Source of the DNA: JAAFHS01 sp031396505
Lineage (GTDB): Bacteria; Pseudomonadota; Alphaproteobacteria; Rhodobacterales; Rhodobacteraceae
Direction of reading: 5' to 3'
DNA length: 16,592 bases
NCBI GenBank assembly: GCA_031396505.1
Contig: JANNKX010000251.1
Coordinates: 1 to 16,592 of the forward strand
Made by a program: the position numbers and the translations under genes. Shown in pieces: positions 13,284-16,592 of this stretch (within the stretch, counting starts at the first letter, position 1; each line of letters starts with the position of its first letter). The notes under the pieces are model-generated. The model saw only the letters and a list, made by a program, of their open reading frames with translations. It was not told the origin of the DNA and did not search any database.

Positions 13284-13709
13284 GTGCCAGCACGTTTTGC
13301 CACCCAATTGACAAAGCACCTTGGTCGTTTGTTCGAAGCAGGCGGGGCCGAAACCATCGGAAACTTTTGCACATTTCCCCTGCCGGTGCAGTCAGCAGAC
13401 GGCTACCATCTGATTGCGCGGCCTGCGGAATTTTCCCAGGCGGTACAGCATCTGTTGCGCGCGCAAAAAGCCAAAGGGTTGGCTCAAACACAAACGCGCG
13501 TGATCGCAACCGAAATTCCGCTCAATCACCGGTTTCGCATGTGGATCGACTGTGTCTTCACCGACAGCACGTCAGGCAAACGAACCCATTCGCACATGAT
13601 TTTTTACTGCAGCAACCTCGGGCGACGCGTCGGGATCGAAATGATTCAATGCTGCCCGCCAACCGACACTGCGACGCCACCCGCTCGTTCCGCGCGCCAG
13701 ATCGCCTGA
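13284..13709 (+). CDS. NTF2-like hypothetical protein
   Basis: This 141-aa frame gives a sensible hydrophobic pattern: LTKHLGRLFEAGGAETIGNF, then LPVQSADGYHLIARPAEF. A helix (VQHLLRAQKAKGLAQ) and alternating strands (TRVIATEIPL, RMWIDCVFTD, SHMIFYCSNLG, VGIEMIQCC) follow. This is the order of an NTF2/SnoaL-like fold. The only standard start in frame is GTG 13284 with no strong ribosome-binding site; a stop (TAA 13221-13223) closes the frame upstream, so the start is uncertain. It lies between the bicupin and the FadJ-type gene on the same strand. A competing frame, 13157-13789, overlaps both neighbours but has shadow-like composition. The function is unknown. Confidence 0.62.
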   Translation: MPARFATQLTKHLGRLFEAGGAETIGNFCTFPLPVQSADGYHLIARPAEFSQAVQHLLRAQKAKGLAQTQTRVIATEIPLNHRFRMWIDCVFTDSTSGKRTHSHMIFYCSNLGRRVGIEMIQCCPPTDTATPPARSARQIA

Positions 13710-13785
13710 CCCACACTTACCGCATTTCCCGCGCTGCACCGGCCTCGCCGGTCGCAGCCGTTTGCCCATCTGAAAGGACACCGAT

Positions 13786-15972
13786 ATGACCGACTTTACC
13801 TATAGCGTTGATGTTGACGGCGTTGCCACCATCACCTGGGACGTGGCAGGCAAATCCATGAATGTGATGAGCGAGCAAGGCTTCAAAGACCTTGACGCCC
13901 TGATCGACCGCGCGCTTGCAGATACGGGCACCAAGGGCGTGATCCTGACATCGGCCAAGAAAGACTTCGCGGGCGGCATGGACCTGAACATCATCGCCCG
14001 CATGAAGGAAGGCGGGGCTGGCACCGTGTTCAGCGGCGTCACGGACATCCACCGCATCCTGCGCAAGATCGAACGCGCCGGGATGGACCCCAAGACGCTG
14101 AAGGGTGGCAAGCCGATTATTGCAGCCCTCCCCGGCACCGCCCTTGGCATCGGGCTGGAACTGCCGCTATCTTGCCACCGCATCATTGCGGCGGATAACC
14201 CCCGCGCCAAGATCGGCCTGCCGGAAATCATGGTCGGCATCTTCCCGGGTGCGGGTGGCACCACTCGCCTTGTGCGCAAAATGGGCGCGATGATGGCCGC
14301 CCCCTTCCTGCTGGAAGGCAAACTTTCCGACCCCAAGGCTGCCAAGTCCGCCGGTATCATTGACGAGGTCGTGGCCCCCGAAGACCTGCTTTCCCGCGCG
14401 AAAGAATGGGTGCTGGCCGCAACCGAGGCTGATCTGGTGAAACCCTGGGATGCCAAGGGCTACAAGATGCCGGGCGGCACACCCTACACGCCTGCAGGCT
14501 TTGGCACCTTTGTCGGGGCCTCTGCCATGGTCATGGGCAAAACCTATGGCGTCTACCCCGCCGCCAAGGCCCTGCTTTCAGCCGTTTATGAAGGCGCGAT
14601 GGTGCCCTTTGACGTGGCCCTCAAGATCGAGGCGCGCTGGTTCACCTCCGTCCTGATGAACCCCTCATCAGGGGCCATGATCCGCAGTCTGTTCATCAAC
14701 AAGGAAGCCTTGGAAAAAGGTGCCAACCGCCCCGCCGCCCCCGACCAGACCGTGAAAACGGTTGGCATCCTGGGGGCAGGCATGATGGGCGCAGGCATCG
14801 CTTATGTCGCGGCGAACGCGGGCATCAACGTGGTGCTGATTGACGCGCAACAAGAGGCCGCAGATCGCGGCAAATCCCACGCCGAAGGCATCCTTGAAAA
14901 AGGCGTGCAACGTCGCAAGGTGACGGTCGAGAAAAAGGCCGAGGTTCTGGCCCGTATTCTGGCCACGACCGATTACGCCGCGCTGAAAGACTGCGATCTG
15001 ATCGTCGAGGCGGTTTTCGAAGACCTGAAGGTCAAGGCCGATGTCACAGCCAAGACCGAAAGCGTCATCCCCGCCGACGCCATCTTTGCCTCCAACACCT
15101 CCACCCTGCCAATTTCGGAACTGGCCAAGGCCAGCACACGGCCAGACCAATTCATCGGCATCCATTTCTTTTCGCCCGTCGACAAGATGATGCTGGTGGA
15201 AATCATCCGTGGCAAAGGTACGGGCGACCGGGCCGTCGCCAAGGCGCTCGATTTCGTCCGCCAGTTGAAAAAGACCCCAATCGTGGTCAATGATGCGCGG
15301 TTCTTTTACGCCAACCGCTGCATCATCCCCTATATCAACGAAGGCATCCGCATGGTGGCCGAAGGGGTGGAACCCGTGCTGATCGAAAATGCCGCCAAAC
15401 TGGTGGGCATGCCGCTTGGCCCGCTGCAACTGGTCGATGAAACCTCCATCGATCTGGGCGTGAAGATCGCCAAGGCGACCAAGACGGCAATGGGTGCTGA
15501 TTACCCCGATGATGCAGTCGATACCGTGCTGTTTGCGATGGCCGACAAGGGCCGCCTTGGCAAGAAATCCAATGCGGGTTTTTACAGCTATGACGCGGCA
15601 GGCAAGCGGGAAGGGCTGTGGGATGGTCTGGATACCGCCTATCCACTGTCGGATGTGCAACCCAAGATTGGCGTTGTGCAGCACCGCCTGCTGATGGCGC
15701 AAGTGCTGGAGGCCGTGCGCGCGCTTGAGGATGGCGTCCTGATGGACATCCGCGAAGGCGACGTGGGTGCCATCCTCGGCTGGGGCTTTGCGCCATGGTC
15801 GGGCGGGCCGCTGTCGTGGCTCGATATGATTGGTGCCGCCAAGGCCGTGGAAATCTGCGATGCGCTGACCGCCAGTCATGGCCCGCGCTTTGCAGCACCG
15901 GCCCTGCTGCGCGACATGGCCGCAAAGGGCGAAACATTCTATGGTCGCTTTGCCCCGGCAAAGGCGGCGTGA
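13786..15972 (+). CDS. fadJ: Enoyl-CoA hydratase / 3-hydroxyacyl-CoA dehydrogenase fusion (FadJ/FadB type)
   Basis: This 728-aa multifunctional enzyme hydrates trans-2-enoyl-CoA and oxidises the L-3-hydroxyacyl-CoA with NAD. The N-terminal crotonase domain (about 1-200) has the oxyanion segment FAGGMDLN. Its two catalytic glutamates are Glu125 (GIGLELPLSCHR) and Glu147 (GLPEIMVGIFPGAGG). The Rossmann domain starts at about 322 with GAGMMG (Gly330, Gly332, Gly335). The dehydrogenase dyad is His460 and Glu472 in HFFSPVDKMMLVEII, spaced as in E. coli FadB (His450/Glu462). C-terminal 3HCDH domains follow (about 505-720). AAAGGA lies seven bases before ATG 13786. FadB/FadJ proteins work with a thiolase, here the gene at 10508. 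FadJ versus FadB cannot be separated by eye. Confidence 0.93.
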   Translation: MTDFTYSVDVDGVATITWDVAGKSMNVMSEQGFKDLDALIDRALADTGTKGVILTSAKKDFAGGMDLNIIARMKEGGAGTVFSGVTDIHRILRKIERAGMDPKTLKGGKPIIAALPGTALGIGLELPLSCHRIIAADNPRAKIGLPEIMVGIFPGAGGTTRLVRKMGAMMAAPFLLEGKLSDPKAAKSAGIIDEVVAPEDLLSRAKEWVLAATEADLVKPWDAKGYKMPGGTPYTPAGFGTFVGASAMVMGKTYGVYPAAKALLSAVYEGAMVPFDVALKIEARWFTSVLMNPSSGAMIRSLFINKEALEKGANRPAAPDQTVKTVGILGAGMMGAGIAYVAANAGINVVLIDAQQEAADRGKSHAEGILEKGVQRRKVTVEKKAEVLARILATTDYAALKDCDLIVEAVFEDLKVKADVTAKTESVIPADAIFASNTSTLPISELAKASTRPDQFIGIHFFSPVDKMMLVEIIRGKGTGDRAVAKALDFVRQLKKTPIVVNDARFFYANRCIIPYINEGIRMVAEGVEPVLIENAAKLVGMPLGPLQLVDETSIDLGVKIAKATKTAMGADYPDDAVDTVLFAMADKGRLGKKSNAGFYSYDAAGKREGLWDGLDTAYPLSDVQPKIGVVQHRLLMAQVLEAVRALEDGVLMDIREGDVGAILGWGFAPWSGGPLSWLDMIGAAKAVEICDALTASHGPRFAAPALLRDMAAKGETFYGRFAPAKAA

Positions 15973-15982
15973 TCTTGCGACA

Positions 15983-16006
15983 AGGATGGGCAATATTGCC
16001 CATCCT
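15983..16006. repeat. 24-base perfect palindrome after fadJ
   Basis: AGGATGGGCAAT (15983-15994) is followed directly by its exact reverse complement (15995-16006), with AATATT at the centre. It begins 10 bases after the fadJ stop. It could form an mRNA 3' hairpin or a cruciform/protein-binding site. No T-run follows it. Confidence 0.6.
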
Positions 16007-16017
16007 GCGCGACGAAA

Positions 16018-16040
16018 GGGCGCGTCAAGGACACGCGCCC
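16018..16040 (+). terminator. Probable rho-independent terminator of the fadJ transcript
   Basis: GGGCGCGT (16018-16025) pairs with ACGCGCCC (16033-16040) across a 7-base loop, followed by ATTT. The GC-rich stem with a short T-run fits a weak intrinsic terminator for the beta-oxidation run. Confidence 0.6.
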
Positions 16041-16046
16041 ATTTCC

Positions 16047-16074
16047 CCCGCAGGCGTTGCGTGCTACCTGCGGG
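16047..16074 (+). promoter_or_regulatory. Hairpin immediately before the rnr start codon
   Basis: CCCGCAGG (16047-16054) pairs with CCTGCGGG (16067-16074) across a 12-base loop, and the rnr ATG follows three bases later. The 3' arm occupies the place of the Shine-Dalgarno, which is otherwise weak here. If transcribed, the hairpin could limit ribosome access to rnr. Confidence 0.45.
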
Positions 16075-16077
16075 ATC

Positions 16078-16592
16078 ATGAACCAGCTTCCGACCAAAAC
16101 CGACATACTGCAGTGGATCCACGATAACCCCGGCCAAGGGGCAAAGCGCGAGATTGCGCGCGCCTTTGGCCTGAAGGGTGCGGCCAAGGTCGAACTCAAG
16201 CGCATCCTGAAAGAACTGGAAGAGGACGGCGCGCTGGAAAAACGGCGGCGCAGTTACCGCGATGTCGACACCCTGCCGCCAGTGTCCATTCTTGCGATTT
16301 TGCCGCCTGATCCAGCGGGTGACCAATTCGCCCGACCGATGGAATGGACGGGTGATGGCCCCGAACCGCGCATCCTGTTCGTGCCGCGCAAGGGTGATGC
16401 ACCCGTGGCCGAAGGCGACCGCATTCTCGCGCGTCTGACGCAGGTTGCCGCCGAAGATCACGCATATGAGGCGCGCCTGATCCGCAAGATCGGCGCGAAC
16501 CCGCTGAAAATCCTTGGCATCTTTCGCAGCAATGCCGAAGGCGGCCGCATCATGCCAATCGACAAAGGGCAGGACAAGGAATGGCGCGTTGG
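16078..16592 (+). CDS. rnr: Ribonuclease R, N-terminal part (truncated by window edge)
   Basis: The first 171 codons of a 3'-5' exoribonuclease that degrades structured RNA. The N-terminus MNQLPTKTDILQWIHDNPGQ continues into KREIARAFGLKGAAKVELKR and ILKELEEDGALEKRRRSYRD, the winged helix seen at the start of alphaproteobacterial RNase R. It is followed by the cold-shock-like segment LPPVSILAILPPD..GDQFARPMEW and YEARLIRKIG. The catalytic RNB domain lies beyond the window. ATG 16078 is the first in-frame start after three hairpins and has only a weak ribosome-binding site. It is unrelated to the upstream beta-oxidation genes and probably separately transcribed, although no convincing promoter is visible in the 105-base gap. 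Confidence 0.9.
   Translation, partial: MNQLPTKTDILQWIHDNPGQGAKREIARAFGLKGAAKVELKRILKELEEDGALEKRRRSYRDVDTLPPVSILAILPPDPAGDQFARPMEWTGDGPEPRILFVPRKGDAPVAEGDRILARLTQVAAEDHAYEARLIRKIGANPLKILGIFRSNAEGGRIMPIDKGQDKEWRV

Noticed and set aside
13157..13789. 210-codon plus-strand frame overlapping the bicupin stop and fadJ start
   Set aside because: The junction overlaps are suggestive, but the translation is Arg/Ser/Cys/Pro-rich with no hydrophobic core, while the 13284-13709 frame looks like folded protein.
14668..16461. 597-codon minus-strand open frame antisense to fadJ and rnr
   Set aside because: It runs across two well-supported genes and the hairpin region; its His/Gly/Asp/Gln-rich composition is a by-product of high-GC codon use on the other strand.

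Overview
This is a gene-dense, high-GC window (only about 47% GC inside one small inserted ORF by hand count) from an alphaproteobacterium. It is most likely a marine Rhodobacteraceae (Roseobacter-group) organism. Signs of this are the DmdC-type long acyl-CoA dehydrogenase, the TauE/SafE + TIGR02186 pair, twin MerR regulators beside PaaI-type thioesterases, and Roseobacter-like protein sequences throughout. This placement comes from recognising families, not from a search.

Layout. (A) 1-2424: the 3' part of a BmpA-type simple-sugar/nucleoside ABC importer operon: the tail of the ATPase, an unrecognised 99-aa ORF inserted in the operon, then two BPD_transp_2 permeases, all joined by overlapping stop/start codons. 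(B) 2623-4301: a two-gene unit of a TauE/SafE (TSUP) anion exporter and a TIGR02186 periplasmic/membrane protein, overlapping by 4 nt. (C) 4445-4960: an isolated unrecognised gene with T9 and C9 homopolymers; the C9 tract appears to shift its frame near the C-terminus. (D) 5173-6083, minus strand: two overlapping hotdog (PaaI-type) acyl-CoA thioesterases. (E) 6210-7171: two paralogous MerR-family regulators, the first divergent from the thioesterases, with several palindromes in the intergenic DNA. (F) 7185-15972: a beta-oxidation locus: long acyl-CoA dehydrogenase, a 70-aa RHH-like protein, a secreted NTF2-like protein, a glutathione transferase, a thiolase, a single-cupin and a two-cupin protein, an NTF2-like protein, and a crotonase/3-hydroxyacyl-CoA dehydrogenase fusion (FadJ/FadB type). 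(G) 15973-16077: three consecutive hairpin-capable repeats. (H) 16078-end: the N-terminus of ribonuclease R, cut by the window edge.

How it fits together. Regions D-F look like one acyl-CoA metabolism locus. The dehydrogenase, hydratase/3-hydroxyacyl-CoA dehydrogenase and thiolase supply a complete beta-oxidation turn, thioesterases can relieve CoA trapping, and the MerR pair are the natural candidate regulators. The cupins, GST and NTF2-like proteins in the same strand-run have no obvious step in the cycle and are the least explained part. Regions A and B are separate transport units. I found no CRISPR array, rRNA, tRNA, insertion sequence or phage gene. No gene-free stretch exceeds 300 bases.
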